Below, piece by piece: positions 8,675 through 17,421 of a stretch of DNA of 64,000 bases. Made by a program: the position numbers and the translations under genes. The notes beneath the pieces were generated by a model. It was given only the letters and a program-made list of their open reading frames with translations, did no database searches and was not told where the DNA came from. The stretch is taken from assembly GCF_002899455.1 (NCBI RefSeq), contig NZ_PPFB01000001.1, positions 620,001 to 684,000 on the forward strand, read 5' to 3'. The DNA comes from Streptomyces sp. DH-12 (lineage in GTDB: Bacteria > Actinomycetota > Actinomycetes > Streptomycetales > Streptomycetaceae). The number at the start of each line of letters is the position of its first letter. Position 1 is the first letter of the stretch.

Positions 8675-10717
8675 ATGATCTCCACCCTCCTGTCCCGCAC
8701 CGGCGGGGCGGACGGTGACACCGCCCCCCGTCTCCTCTTCGGCGCCGACTACAACCCGGAGCAGTGGCCCCGGTCCGTGTGGGAGGAGGACGTCCGGCTG
8801 ATGCGGGAGGCGGGCGTCAACGTCGTGTCTGTCGGGATCTTCTCCTGGGCCCGGCTCCAGCCCACGGCGGACACCTGGGACTTCGGCTGGCTGGACGAGG
8901 TGCTCGACCTGCTGCACGAGGGCGGCGTCGGCGTCGACCTGGCCACCGCGACCGCCTCCCCGCCGCCGTGGCTGACCACCGCCCACCCGGAGGTCCTCCC
9001 GGTCACCGCGACCGGCGAGACCCTGTGGCCGGGCGCCCGCCAGCACTGGCGGCCCACCTCGCCCGTCTTCCGCGAGCACGCGCTGCGCCTGGTCCGCAGG
9101 CTCGCCGAGCGCTACCGGGACCATCCGGCGCTCGTCGCCTGGCACGTCAACAACGAGCTGGGCTGCCACAACGTGTACGACTACTCCGACGACGCGGCCC
9201 GCGCCTTCCGGGAGTGGCTGCGCGAGCGGTACCGCACGCTGGACGCCCTCAACGACGCCTGGGGCACCGCGTTCTGGTCGCAGCGCTACTCCGCCTGGGA
9301 GCAGATCCTGCCGCCGCGGCTGGCCGCCTCGCACCCCAACCCGACGCAGCAGCTGGACTTCAAGCGGTTCTCGTCGGACGCGCTGAAGGACCATCTGCGG
9401 GCCGAGCGGGACCTGCTGCGCGAGATCACCCCGGACGTGCCGGTCACCACCAACTTCATGGTGATGGGCAACACCAAGGGCATGGACTACGCGGACTGGG
9501 CGGAGGAGATCGACTTCGTCTCCAACGACCACTACGTGCACCCCGGTCCGCAGGACCGCGACGAGCTGTCCTTCTCCGCCAACCTCACCAGCGGCATCTC
9601 CGGCGGCCGGCCGTGGTTCCTGATGGAGCACTCCACCAGCGCCGTCAACTGGCAGCCGGTGAACGTGGCCAAGCGCCCCGGCGAGCTGGCCCGCGACTCC
9701 CTGCTGCACGTGGCGCACGGCGCGGACGCGGTCTGCTTCTTCCAGTGGCGGCAGTCGGCGGCCGGCGCCGAGAAGTACCACTCGGCGATGGTGCCGCACG
9801 CCGGCGCGGACAGCGAACTGTTCCGCGCGGTGGCCGGACTGGGCGCCACGCTGAAGACGCTGGCCCCGGTCGCCGGCAGCGAGCGGGAGCCCGCCGCGGT
9901 CGGCATCGTGTACGACTGGGACTCCTGGTGGGCCAGCGAGCAGGACTCGCACCCCACCGCCCTGCTGCGGTACCGGCAGGAGGCTCTCGACTGGTACTCG
10001 GCGCTGCTCCGCCTCGGCATCCGCGCCGACCTCGTCACCACCCGGTCCGATCCGCGGCGCCACCGGGTGCTGATCGCGCCCGTGCTGCACGTGGTGCCCG
10101 CCGGCCTGGCCGAGACCCTCACCCGGTACACCGAGCAGGGCGGCCACCTGATCACGACGTACTTCTCCGGGATCGTCGACGAGCACGACCACGTGTGGCT
10201 CGGCGGCTACCCGGGCGCCCTGCGGGACCTGCTGGGCATCCAGGTGGAGGAGTTCGGGCCGCTGCTCGCCGGGGACAGCGTGGAGCTGGACGACGCCACC
10301 ACCGGCACCCTGTGGACCGACCGGATCGCGGTGACCGCCGACGACACGGAGGTCCTCGTCCGCTACCGCACCGGCGAGCAGGCCGGCCGGCCCGCCGTCA
10401 CCCGGCGCCCCACGGGCCGCGGCACCGCCGCGTACGTCTCCACGCGGCTCGGCGTGGACGGCCTGGTGTCGCTGCTGCCGCGCCTGCTGGAACCGGCCGG
10501 TGTGGAGAGCGAACTGCCCGCCGGGGCGCGGGGTTCGGTCGAGCCGGTGGTGCGCCGGGGCCCCGGGGGCCGCTTCCTGTTCCTGGTGAACCGCACCGAC
10601 GACGCCGTCCCGGTGCCCGGTCTCGACGGTGAGGTGCTGCTCGGCGACACCGACGCCGACGGCTCCCTCACCCTCGGTCCGCGCGCCGTCGCCGTCCTGC
10701 GACAGCCCGCCTCCTGA
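8675..10717 (+). CDS. Beta-galactosidase, glycoside hydrolase family 42
   Basis: 680 aa, the usual GH42 size. N-terminal barrel starts with LLFGADYNPEQWP; general acid/base Glu161 in HVNNELGCHN; nucleophile Glu318 in PWFLMEHSTSAVNW. The trimerisation and C-terminal beta domains follow (ALRDLLGIQVEEF near 515). No signal peptide, so it is cytoplasmic and cleaves terminal beta-galactose from imported oligosaccharides. Last gene of the LacI-controlled operon; a 13-bp perfect hairpin follows 13 nt after the stop. Confidence 0.95.
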   Translation: MISTLLSRTGGADGDTAPRLLFGADYNPEQWPRSVWEEDVRLMREAGVNVVSVGIFSWARLQPTADTWDFGWLDEVLDLLHEGGVGVDLATATASPPPWLTTAHPEVLPVTATGETLWPGARQHWRPTSPVFREHALRLVRRLAERYRDHPALVAWHVNNELGCHNVYDYSDDAARAFREWLRERYRTLDALNDAWGTAFWSQRYSAWEQILPPRLAASHPNPTQQLDFKRFSSDALKDHLRAERDLLREITPDVPVTTNFMVMGNTKGMDYADWAEEIDFVSNDHYVHPGPQDRDELSFSANLTSGISGGRPWFLMEHSTSAVNWQPVNVAKRPGELARDSLLHVAHGADAVCFFQWRQSAAGAEKYHSAMVPHAGADSELFRAVAGLGATLKTLAPVAGSEREPAAVGIVYDWDSWWASEQDSHPTALLRYRQEALDWYSALLRLGIRADLVTTRSDPRRHRVLIAPVLHVVPAGLAETLTRYTEQGGHLITTYFSGIVDEHDHVWLGGYPGALRDLLGIQVEEFGPLLAGDSVELDDATTGTLWTDRIAVTADDTEVLVRYRTGEQAGRPAVTRRPTGRGTAAYVSTRLGVDGLVSLLPRLLEPAGVESELPAGARGSVEPVVRRGPGGRFLFLVNRTDDAVPVPGLDGEVLLGDTDADGSLTLGPRAVAVLRQPAS

Positions 10718-10730
10718 CCGGCGGGCGCTC

Positions 10731-10760
10731 CCCCCGGAACGGCCCGCGCCGTTCCGGGGG
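10731..10760 (+). terminator. Terminator of the galactoside operon
   Basis: Perfect 13-bp stem (CCCCCGGAACGGC) with a 4-nt loop, just after the beta-galactosidase stop codon. Confidence 0.85.
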
Positions 10761-11160
10761 CCATCCTCTCCCGGCCGGTGACGTCGTTCGTGGCCGAGGG
10801 CGTCCGCGGGGTCGCGCCGGCGCCACGAGTCCGCCCGCGGGGACCGGCGTCCGGCCGTGCGGGACGACGTGCCGGTGGCCGAACCCCGTACCGGGAGGCC
10901 GGATCCGGCCGCGCGGCGGATCGCGTCCACGGCCGGTGACGGCGTCCGGACCCTGGCCGACGCGGCCGCCGGACGGCGGCCCGAGGCCGGCGGTCAGGCC
11001 GCGCACGAGGGCCCGGCGGTGACCACCCGGCCGCCCGACTCGGGCGCCGGCCGGCGGTGGAGGAGCACGGACGTGGCGGGCTGATCCGCCCCCGCTCCTC
11101 GGGCGGCCCGGTGAGCGGCTCGCCGGGCCGCCCGTCCGTTCGGGACGTCCTCACCGCGCG
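10761..11160. other. Intergenic region, no recognisable gene
   Basis: About 400 bp of GC-rich sequence between the galactoside operon terminator and the iron-importer terminator. Short open frames here (for example 10857-11084, plus strand) show no recognisable motif. I see no promoter or RNA gene. Confidence 0.5.
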
Positions 11161-11301
11161 CCGAGGGTGCCCACGCGCGCCCACGCGGGCGGGGTGTCCG
11201 GCACGTGCCCCGGGTTCTCCAACGGCTACAGCGGCGCCACCAGGACCGCCTGCGACAGCACCGCGTGGACCTACTGCCAGGCCGTGAAGGCCCTCGGCTG
11301 A
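11161..11301 (+). pseudogene. Tail fragment of a secreted protein (unidentified)
   Basis: The plus-strand frame ending at TGA 11299-11301 reads CPGFSNGYSGATRTACDSTA followed by WTYCQAVKALG. Three cysteines in a Gly/Ser/Thr/Tyr-rich context resemble the end of an exported actinobacterial protein or hydrolase, quite unlike the flanking non-coding sequence. There is no credible start or upstream domain; a GTG at 11194 would give only 35 aa. I do not recognise the family. It could be the last piece of a deleted gene of the neighbouring sugar locus. Confidence 0.35.
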
Positions 11302-11322
11302 CCGTCACCCGCCGGGGAACGG

Positions 11323-11369
11323 CCGCGGGCCTCACGGCGGGAGGCCGGCTCCCGCCGTGAGGCCCGCGG
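11323..11369. terminator. Bidirectional hairpin terminator of the iron-importer operon
   Basis: Perfect 21-bp inverted repeat (11323-11343 with 11349-11369), 5-nt loop, about 17 bp past the permease stop codon. Confidence 0.85.
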
Positions 11370-11385
11370 TGACGTCCCGCACCGC

Positions 11386-13452
11386 CTAACGGCGGGCGCG
11401 CACCAGCACGTAGAGGAAGTACGGCGTGCCGATCACGGCCGTCATCAGGCCGGCGCCCAGCTGTGCCGGGGCGATGACGGTGCGGCCCAGCAGGTCCGCC
11501 GTGCACACGAGGACGGCGCCCAGCAGCACGGCGACCGGCAGCACCCGGGTGTGCCGGCGGCCGACCAGGGCGCGCGCGGCGTGCGGGGCCACCAGGCCGA
11601 CGAAGCCGATGGTGCCCGCGGCGGCCACGGCGGTCGCGGTGAGCAGCACGCTGAGCACGAGGAAGCCGAGCCGGCCCCGCGTGAGGTCGAGGCCGAGGAG
11701 CCTCGGGGTGTCCTCGTCCAGGGAGACCAGGTCGAGTTCCCGGTGCCGGACGCCCGCCACCGCCGCACCGACGGCGAGCACCGCCGCGAGGGGCAGCACG
11801 TCGGGCAGGCCACGGCCGTAGGTGGAGCCCGACAGCCAGGTGAGGGCCTTGGTGGCGTTGAAGGGGTCCGTGAGCACGATCAGCAGGCTGATCACGGCGG
11901 TCGTCCCCGAGGCCACGCCGATGCCGACGAGGACCAGCCGGTTCTGCTGGAACCCCCCGCGCGCCGCGAGTCCGAACACGAGGACCGCGGTGAGGGCCGA
12001 CCCGGCGAAGGCCGCCGCGGAGACGCTCCATCCCCCGGCGACCGGAACGGTGGTCACGAGGACGACCGCGCCGAGCGCGCCGCCGCCGGAGACGCCGAGG
12101 ACGGCGGGTTCGGCGAGGGGGTTGCGGGTGACGGCCTGGACGAGCGTGCCGGCCAGCGCGAGGGCGGCGCCGGCGAGGAGCGCGGCGAGCACCCGCGGGA
12201 CGCGGGTGTCCAGGACGAAGGAGACCGTCCGGCCCGCCCTGCCCTGCGCCCAGTTGACCACGTCGCCCAGCAGCAGCTTGTGGTCGCCGAGCAGCAGCCC
12301 CGCGACGACGACGCCGGCCAGGGCGAGCACCAGCACCACGAGCGTGACCACGAAGGCCGTGCGGCTGCGGATGCTCAGCTTGTCGGCCGCGGCGGCGCCG
12401 CCCGTGTCGCGCAGCCTGGCCGCCATCGCCACCAGGAAGGCCGCCCCCACGAAGCTGGTGACCACGCCCGTGGGCACCGCGACCGCGGTGTCCGCGTCGA
12501 TCAGCGCGCGCAGCAGCACGTCCGCGCCGAGCACCAGCGCGGCGCCGACGAGACCGGTGACCGGCGCGCCCACGCGCAGCCGCCGCAGGCCGCGGACCCA
12601 GCGGGCGAGGGGGCGGGCGAGCGCCGGGGCGCACAGGCCGACGAAGCCGATCGGGCCGGCGAGGGTGACGGCCGCGGCGGACAGCAGCGTCGCCAGCACG
12701 ACCGCCGTGACACGGGTGGCCCGTACCGGCACGCCCAGGCCGCGCGCGGTGTCGTCGCCGAGCGCGAGGGCGTCGACCCGCCGCGCGACGAGGAGCAGCC
12801 CGGCGACTCCGGCCACGACGACGGGCAGCGTCTGCAGCACGCCGTCGAAACCGTTCTGGGCGATGCTGCCCTGGTTCCACTGGTAGAGGCCCTCGGTCTC
12901 CTCCGGGAACAGCAGGAGCAGCCCCTCGGTGACGGCCGTGAGGCCGAGCGTGAGCGCGGTGCCGGCCAGGACGAGCCGTACGGTGCCCGCGCCGAGCCCC
13001 GACAGGCCGAGGACGACGGCCGCCGCGGCGAGACCGCCCGCGAAGGCGACGGCCGAGGAGGCGAGCAGCGGCAGCGAGAGGCCGGTGACGGCGGCGACGC
13101 CGAGGGCGAAGTAGGAGCCCGCGTTGACGGCGAGGGTGTCCGGGGAGGCCAGGACGTTGCGGCTGACGGCCTGCAGGGCGAGACCCGCGATGCCGAGGGC
13201 GGCGCCCACGAGCAGTCCGGCGGCCATCCGGGGCAGCCGCGAGGCGATGACGACGGACGCGTCGTCCGGGTCGGCCCGGCCGGTGAGGGCCTTGAGCACC
13301 TCGGCCGGGCCGACCGCGGCCGTGCCCTGGGTGATGTCGACGACGGCGAGGGCGGCGACCAGGAGCACGAGCGCGGTCGTCACCGCGGCCGCGCCCGCCC
13401 GGGACGGAACCGTCTCCGGGCGGACGGAGGGAGGGGTGGCGGTGACGGCCAT
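11386..13452 (-). CDS. Fused FecCD-type iron-siderophore ABC permease
   Basis: 688 aa, about twice the usual 330-350 aa of a FecCD permease. Two complete homologous halves are visible: the first contains TLAVNAGSYFALG and GPIGFVGLCAPALAR, the second AVLGVSGGGALGAVV and GTIGFVGLVAPHAAR. This is the FhuB-like architecture in which both transmembrane partners are one chain, for about 20 membrane segments. It is the last gene of a three-gene operon, beginning 4 nt after the binding lipoprotein. It imports an Fe(III)-siderophore, class not determinable. Ends at a strong hairpin. Confidence 0.93.
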   Translation of the reverse strand: MAVTATPPSVRPETVPSRAGAAAVTTALVLLVAALAVVDITQGTAAVGPAEVLKALTGRADPDDASVVIASRLPRMAAGLLVGAALGIAGLALQAVSRNVLASPDTLAVNAGSYFALGVAAVTGLSLPLLASSAVAFAGGLAAAAVVLGLSGLGAGTVRLVLAGTALTLGLTAVTEGLLLLFPEETEGLYQWNQGSIAQNGFDGVLQTLPVVVAGVAGLLLVARRVDALALGDDTARGLGVPVRATRVTAVVLATLLSAAAVTLAGPIGFVGLCAPALARPLARWVRGLRRLRVGAPVTGLVGAALVLGADVLLRALIDADTAVAVPTGVVTSFVGAAFLVAMAARLRDTGGAAAADKLSIRSRTAFVVTLVVLVLALAGVVVAGLLLGDHKLLLGDVVNWAQGRAGRTVSFVLDTRVPRVLAALLAGAALALAGTLVQAVTRNPLAEPAVLGVSGGGALGAVVLVTTVPVAGGWSVSAAAFAGSALTAVLVFGLAARGGFQQNRLVLVGIGVASGTTAVISLLIVLTDPFNATKALTWLSGSTYGRGLPDVLPLAAVLAVGAAVAGVRHRELDLVSLDEDTPRLLGLDLTRGRLGFLVLSVLLTATAVAAAGTIGFVGLVAPHAARALVGRRHTRVLPVAVLLGAVLVCTADLLGRTVIAPAQLGAGLMTAVIGTPYFLYVLVRARR

Positions 13453-13456
13453 CGCG

Positions 13457-14437
13457 CTACTTCGTCAGCGCCGCGACGAGGGAGTCGACGTAGCGCTCCA
13501 TCGAGCCGGTGCCGCCGAACATCCAGATGCCGTCGTCCAGCCGGTGCACGTCACCGGACTTCACGAACGGCAGCGACTTCCACACGGAGTTGTTCTTCAG
13601 CTCGTTGGCGAACGGGTCGCTGGCGGCGTCCTGCTCGTTGCCGATGTAGGCGAACTGGACCTTGCCGAGGCCGGTCAGGCCCTCCACGTCGGTGGAGGCG
13701 AGACCGTACGCCTCGTCGCCCTTCAGCTTCCAGGCGTTCTTCAGGCCGAGCCGCTCGTTGACGCCGCCGACGAGCGAGCCGGAGGTGTAGGGGCGCACGG
13801 AGACCTGGTTGGAGACGACGTAGCCGTCGGCGAAGGCGATCCCGGCGCCCTTGAGGCCGGCGTCCTCGAGGGCCTTGGCGCCCTCGGCGAGCTTGGCGTC
13901 GAATTTCTTCCTCAGGCCGGCGGCCTGCTCGGTGGTGCCGGTGGCCTCGGCGATGAGGTCGAGGTTCTCCAGCATCTGCCCGACCGGGTCGGAGGCGTCG
14001 GCGGACTTCACCTCGAGGACCGGGGCGATCTTCCGCAGCTGCTTGACCGCGTTCGGCTGGAGGTCGGTGGTGGCGACGATGAGGTCGGGGTTCAGCGAGG
14101 CGATGGTGTCCACGCTGGGCTCGCCACGGGTGCCGATGTCCTTGGCGTCGTTGGTGAGCGGTACGGCGCTGTTCCAGGTCTCGTAGCCCTTGACGTCGGC
14201 CACGCCGACCGGCTCCACGCCGAGCGACACCAGGTGCTCGACGACGTTCCACTCGGTGCCGACGACCTTCTTCGCGGGGCCGTCGAGTTCCACCTTCGCG
14301 CCCGACGCGTCGGTGAGGGTGAGGGGCTCGGCCGACGCCTTGGGCTCGTCGTCGGCCGCGGGTTCGGTGGTGCCGCAGGCGGCGAGCAGCAGGGCAGCGG
14401 CGGCGGCCAGGGGCGCGGTGCGCAGAAGGCGTCTCAT
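13457..14437 (-). CDS. Iron-siderophore binding lipoprotein
   Basis: 326 aa. Lipobox ends at Cys21 (LLLAACGTT). The PeripBP_2 fold has the expected VVGTEWNVVEHLVSLGVEPVG, TIASLNPDLIVAT and C-terminal IWMFGGTGSMERYVDS segments. It captures ferric siderophore outside the membrane and hands it to the fused permease. Its ATG start overlaps the stop of the ATPase gene by 4 nt (ATGA), so expression is translationally coupled to the iron-box promoter upstream. Confidence 0.93.
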   Translation of the reverse strand: MRRLLRTAPLAAAAALLLAACGTTEPAADDEPKASAEPLTLTDASGAKVELDGPAKKVVGTEWNVVEHLVSLGVEPVGVADVKGYETWNSAVPLTNDAKDIGTRGEPSVDTIASLNPDLIVATTDLQPNAVKQLRKIAPVLEVKSADASDPVGQMLENLDLIAEATGTTEQAAGLRKKFDAKLAEGAKALEDAGLKGAGIAFADGYVVSNQVSVRPYTSGSLVGGVNERLGLKNAWKLKGDEAYGLASTDVEGLTGLGKVQFAYIGNEQDAASDPFANELKNNSVWKSLPFVKSGDVHRLDDGIWMFGGTGSMERYVDSLVAALTK

Positions 14438-15288
14438 GAGAGGGTGCGGAGCCTTTCGGTTCGGGTGTGGTGGCGGCCGATGGCGCGGGTGCGCAGACGG
14501 CCGGTGAGGGGGTCGGTGTCGACCTCGATACGGATGCCGTAGACCTCGGTCAGCCGCTCGGGGGTGAGGACGTCCTCGGGTGTTCCTTCGGCGACGACGC
14601 GTCCGGCCGACAGCAGCACGACGCGGTCGGCGACGGCGGCCGCCTGGTCGAGGTCGTGCAGCACGACCCCGACGGCGATGCCCTGGTCGTCCGCCAGATC
14701 GCGCACCAGGTCGAGGAGTTCGACCTGGTAGCGCAGGTCGAGGTAGGTGGTGGGCTCGTCGAGGAGCAGGACGCCGGTCTCCTGGGCGAGGCAGCCGGCC
14801 AGCCAGACGCGCTGGAGCTGTCCGCCGGAGAGGTGTTCGGCGCCGCGGTCGGCGAGTTCGGTGACGCCGGTGAGGGCGAGGGCGCGGTCGACGGCGGCCC
14901 GGCCGCCCGGGTCGGTGCCGCCCCAGCGGCCGCGGTGCGGGTAGCGGCCGAAGTCCACGACGTCCCGCACGCTCAGGCCGCCCGGCGTGGGCCGGCTCTG
15001 CAGCAGCAGGGCGACGCGGCGGGCGAACTCCCGGGGGCTGAGCGCGAGCGCGTCGGTGGCGGCGTCGATCGTGAGGGCCGCGTGCCGGGGCCGCTGCAGC
15101 CGGGCGACGGTGCGCAGCAGGGTCGACTTGCCGCTGCCGTTGGGCCCGACGAGCGCGGTCACCTCACCGGGCCGCAGCGTCAGGTCCGCGTCGTGCACGA
15201 CGTCCGTGCCGTCGTACGCCACGGTCACGCCGGTGGCCGCCAGTTCATGCCCTCTCAGGCCCGAGGACGCCTCTTCACCAGGAATCAC
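14434..15288 (-). CDS. Iron-siderophore ABC transporter ATP-binding protein
   Basis: 284 aa. Walker A GPNGSGKST, signature LSGGQLQRVWLA, Walker B VLLLDEPT, H-loop VVLHDLDQA: the FepC/FhuC type. First gene of the operon. The only in-frame start that keeps the whole first strand (VTVAYDG) is GTG at 15288, which lies just 4 bp from a DmdR/IdeR-type iron box. Because such boxes usually overlap the promoter, the mRNA is probably leaderless or almost so. Confidence 0.92.
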   Translation of the reverse strand: MIPGEEASSGLRGHELAATGVTVAYDGTDVVHDADLTLRPGEVTALVGPNGSGKSTLLRTVARLQRPRHAALTIDAATDALALSPREFARRVALLLQSRPTPGGLSVRDVVDFGRYPHRGRWGGTDPGGRAAVDRALALTGVTELADRGAEHLSGGQLQRVWLAGCLAQETGVLLLDEPTTYLDLRYQVELLDLVRDLADDQGIAVGVVLHDLDQAAAVADRVVLLSAGRVVAEGTPEDVLTPERLTEVYGIRIEVDTDPLTGRLRTRAIGRHHTRTERLRTLS

Positions 15289-15292
15289 GAGG

Positions 15293-15311
15293 CAAGGTTA
15301 GCCTACCCTTA
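15293..15311 (-). promoter_or_regulatory. Iron box (DmdR1/IdeR-type operator)
   Basis: 19-bp site reading TAAGGGTAGGCTAACCTTG on the minus strand; 15 of 19 positions match the TTAGGTTAGGCTAACCTAA consensus, including the complete TAGGCTAACCT core. It sits directly before the iron-importer operon, predicting repression by iron. Confidence 0.88.
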
Positions 15312-15363
15312 ATCCCCGTTGTCGCGGGGTGCCCGCGTCGCCCTGGGGTGGCCTGGCGGCGGC

Positions 15364-16563
15364 TCAGAAGGCGTACCGGACGCCCAGCCACGGGGTGCGG
15401 CGCTGGATGAGGTCGCGCAGTTCGGCGAGGGCCTGGCGTTTGACGCCCGCGTGGTAGCGGAGGTTCAGGGCGCCGTTCTGGGAGCGCTTGGTCTCCTGCG
15501 CGGCGGGCTGCCACAGCACGTCCTCGCCGCGCGGGTGCCAGCGGAGGTTGACCTCGTGCAGGTCCGCGTTGTGGGTGAGCATGATGACCTCGGCCAGCGC
15601 CTGGCGTTTGACCCGCTCCGGCAGTACGTCGTCCATGTGGCGCAGCAGTCCGTCCCACGCGTCCTGCCAGCCGGGGCGGACGACGACGGGCGAGAGGTTG
15701 AAGTGCACCTCGTAGCCCGCGTCGAGGAAGTCCGCGGCGGCGGCGATCCGCCGGTCCACCGGGCTGGTGCGCAGGTCCAGCAGGCGTGAGTCGTCGGCCG
15801 GCATCACCGAGAAGCGGATGCGGGTGCGGCCGCGCGGGTCCAGCTCCAGCAGGTCCGGGTTGACGAACTTGGTGGCGAAGGACGCCTTCGCGGTGGGCCA
15901 GTCGCGGAAGGCGCGGATCAGGTCGGCGGTGTTGTCGCAGACCAGGGCGTCGACCGAGGAGTCGCCGTTCTCTCCGATGTCGTACACCCACGCCTCGGGG
16001 TCGCACTGGTTCGGTTCCGTCTTCGGGCCCTGCGCGGTGACGTGGCCGCCGAGGTGGGCGACGATCGCGTCGATGTTGGTGAACAGCGTGATCGGGTTGG
16101 CGAAGCCCTTGCGGCGGGGCACGTAGCAGTACACGCAGGACAGGGCGCAGCCGTTGGAGGGGCCGGGGGCGATCCAGTCGGCGGAGCGGCCGTTCGGGCG
16201 GGTGGTGAGCTTCTTCCGCACGCCCAGCACGAGGGTCTCGCGTTTGATCCGCATCCAGCGGTCGGCGCTGCCCTCGTTGCCGTGCAGCTCGGGGATGCGC
16301 CAGTGGGAGGCCACCTCGACGAGCCGCGCCTCGGGGAAGCGGGCCAGGATCTGCCTGCCCCGGGGGGACGCGGCCGCGGCCGGTTCGGCGTGGATCTCCT
16401 TGACCGCGAGCAGCCGGCGGGCCTGCGGCGAGTCCCGGAAGGCGGAGGGCGTCGGTGAGGGGGCCGGCGAGGGGGCCGGTTCCGCCGGCTTCGCCTGCGG
16501 CATCGCGTCGATGCCGAAGAGGGGCTCCTGGGAGCCGTGGGACGGGCTGGACTGGTGGCGCAT
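15364..16563 (-). CDS. Spore photoproduct lyase family radical-SAM protein
   Basis: 399 aa. CX3CX2C radical-SAM cluster motif at Cys139, Cys143, Cys146 (GCALSCVYCYVPRRKGF), preceded by the family block NGRSADWIAPGPSNG. This actinobacterial group is related to SplB, which reverses the thymine-dimer spore photoproduct by a 5'-deoxyadenosyl radical; the substrate in Streptomyces is not established. The first 60 residues are a Pro/Ala-rich linker carrying SQEPLFGID (11-19), which resembles a sliding-clamp-binding QxxLF peptide. ATG start at 16563. Its promoter region contains a REP-like repeat. Confidence 0.85.
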   Translation of the reverse strand: MRHQSSPSHGSQEPLFGIDAMPQAKPAEPAPSPAPSPTPSAFRDSPQARRLLAVKEIHAEPAAAASPRGRQILARFPEARLVEVASHWRIPELHGNEGSADRWMRIKRETLVLGVRKKLTTRPNGRSADWIAPGPSNGCALSCVYCYVPRRKGFANPITLFTNIDAIVAHLGGHVTAQGPKTEPNQCDPEAWVYDIGENGDSSVDALVCDNTADLIRAFRDWPTAKASFATKFVNPDLLELDPRGRTRIRFSVMPADDSRLLDLRTSPVDRRIAAAADFLDAGYEVHFNLSPVVVRPGWQDAWDGLLRHMDDVLPERVKRQALAEVIMLTHNADLHEVNLRWHPRGEDVLWQPAAQETKRSQNGALNLRYHAGVKRQALAELRDLIQRRTPWLGVRYAF

Positions 16564-16698
16564 GGTCGATCCGGCTTCCGGTGGGGGGCGGGCGCGGTAC
16601 GCGGGCCCGCGGACCGGGCCCGGCGGACACGGCCGTCACTTCCACTGTACGGCTGTGTCCGCCGGGACTCGGGTGCGTCCGGGTCGGGCGACGCGGTG

Positions 16699-16862
16699 TC
16701 GGCGGGCGCGGCACCGTGCGGGCCGAGCGCGCGGTTCCCCGCGCCCCCGGAGGGCGGGACACTCACGGCGGGCGCCACCCGCAGCCCGCCCCCGGGCCCG
16801 GGACCGACGCCGTCTCGGCGGGCGCGGCACCGTGCGGGCCGAGCACGCCGTTCCCCGCGCCC
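16699..16862. repeat. Direct repeat pair of REP-like GC-rich element
   Basis: Two 48-bp copies (16699-16746 and 16815-16862) differ at only two positions. The core, GCGCGGTTCCCCGCGCCC, recurs at 50904-50924. Such 'ggttccccgcgcccc' elements are scattered widely in Streptomyces intergenic DNA. Here the right copy lies at the point where catalase homology ends. Confidence 0.75.
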
Positions 16863-17350
16863 AGCGCCGGGCTCGGCTCGACGTCGGCGAGCGGCACCCT
16901 CGGCTCCGGCGCGGGCAGGCCGAGGCCGTCGGCGACGCGGGAGCACAGCTCGGGGTCGATGTCGGCCGGCACCCGGAGGGTGCGCTTCCTGGTCGCCTCC
17001 TCGTAGCACCTGCCCAGCTCGAAGGTGTACGCGCCGATGATGTGCTCGCGCTCCACCGGGCTCATGCTCAGCCAGAAGCGGCGGGGCCGGCTGAAGTGGC
17101 CGGCGAACGGCTCCGGGGCCTCGCGCACCTTCCGTCCCTCGGGGACGGTCACCGGCGTCTCGACGTGGGCGCTCATGTCCGCGCCCGCGGTGAACGGGCG
17201 GCCGCCGTCGAGGGAGTCGGGCTGGTAGAGCGCCACGCCCCGGTGCACGGCCGTCTGCTGCATGCCGTCGCGCAGCATGTCGTTGACGGGCGCGTGCGGC
17301 CGGTTGCCGGGCAGCTGCGGGAAGTTCGGACCGCTCCCGCGGCGTCCCCC
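16763..17350 (-). pseudogene. Truncated monofunctional catalase (C-terminal fragment)
   Basis: The frame reads GSGPNFPQLPGNRP, MQQTAVHRGVALYQPDSLDG, FSRPRRFWLSMSPVEREHII and ADIDPELCSRVADGLGLPAPE, i.e. the region after the haem-ligand segment of clade-2-like Streptomyces catalases. The N-terminal catalytic half (His/Asn and haem Tyr) is missing: homology starts abruptly near 17350, just after an in-frame stop. At the other end, homology stops after SPAL and the frame runs into the REP-like repeat (16815-16862) before a stop at 16763. It is open for about 170 codons but cannot be an active catalase. Confidence 0.72.
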
Positions 17351-17421
17351 TCACACTGGTTTCAAGACACATCGATTTCACGCCGTCTCGCCCCGGAGGC
17401 GGCGCGGGAGCCGGTGCGGGA

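Noticed and set aside
16699..16862. Insertion sequence ends or attachment site
   Set aside because: No transposase or integrase, no terminal inverted repeats or target duplication; the element matches a dispersed intergenic repeat, also found at 50.9 kb.
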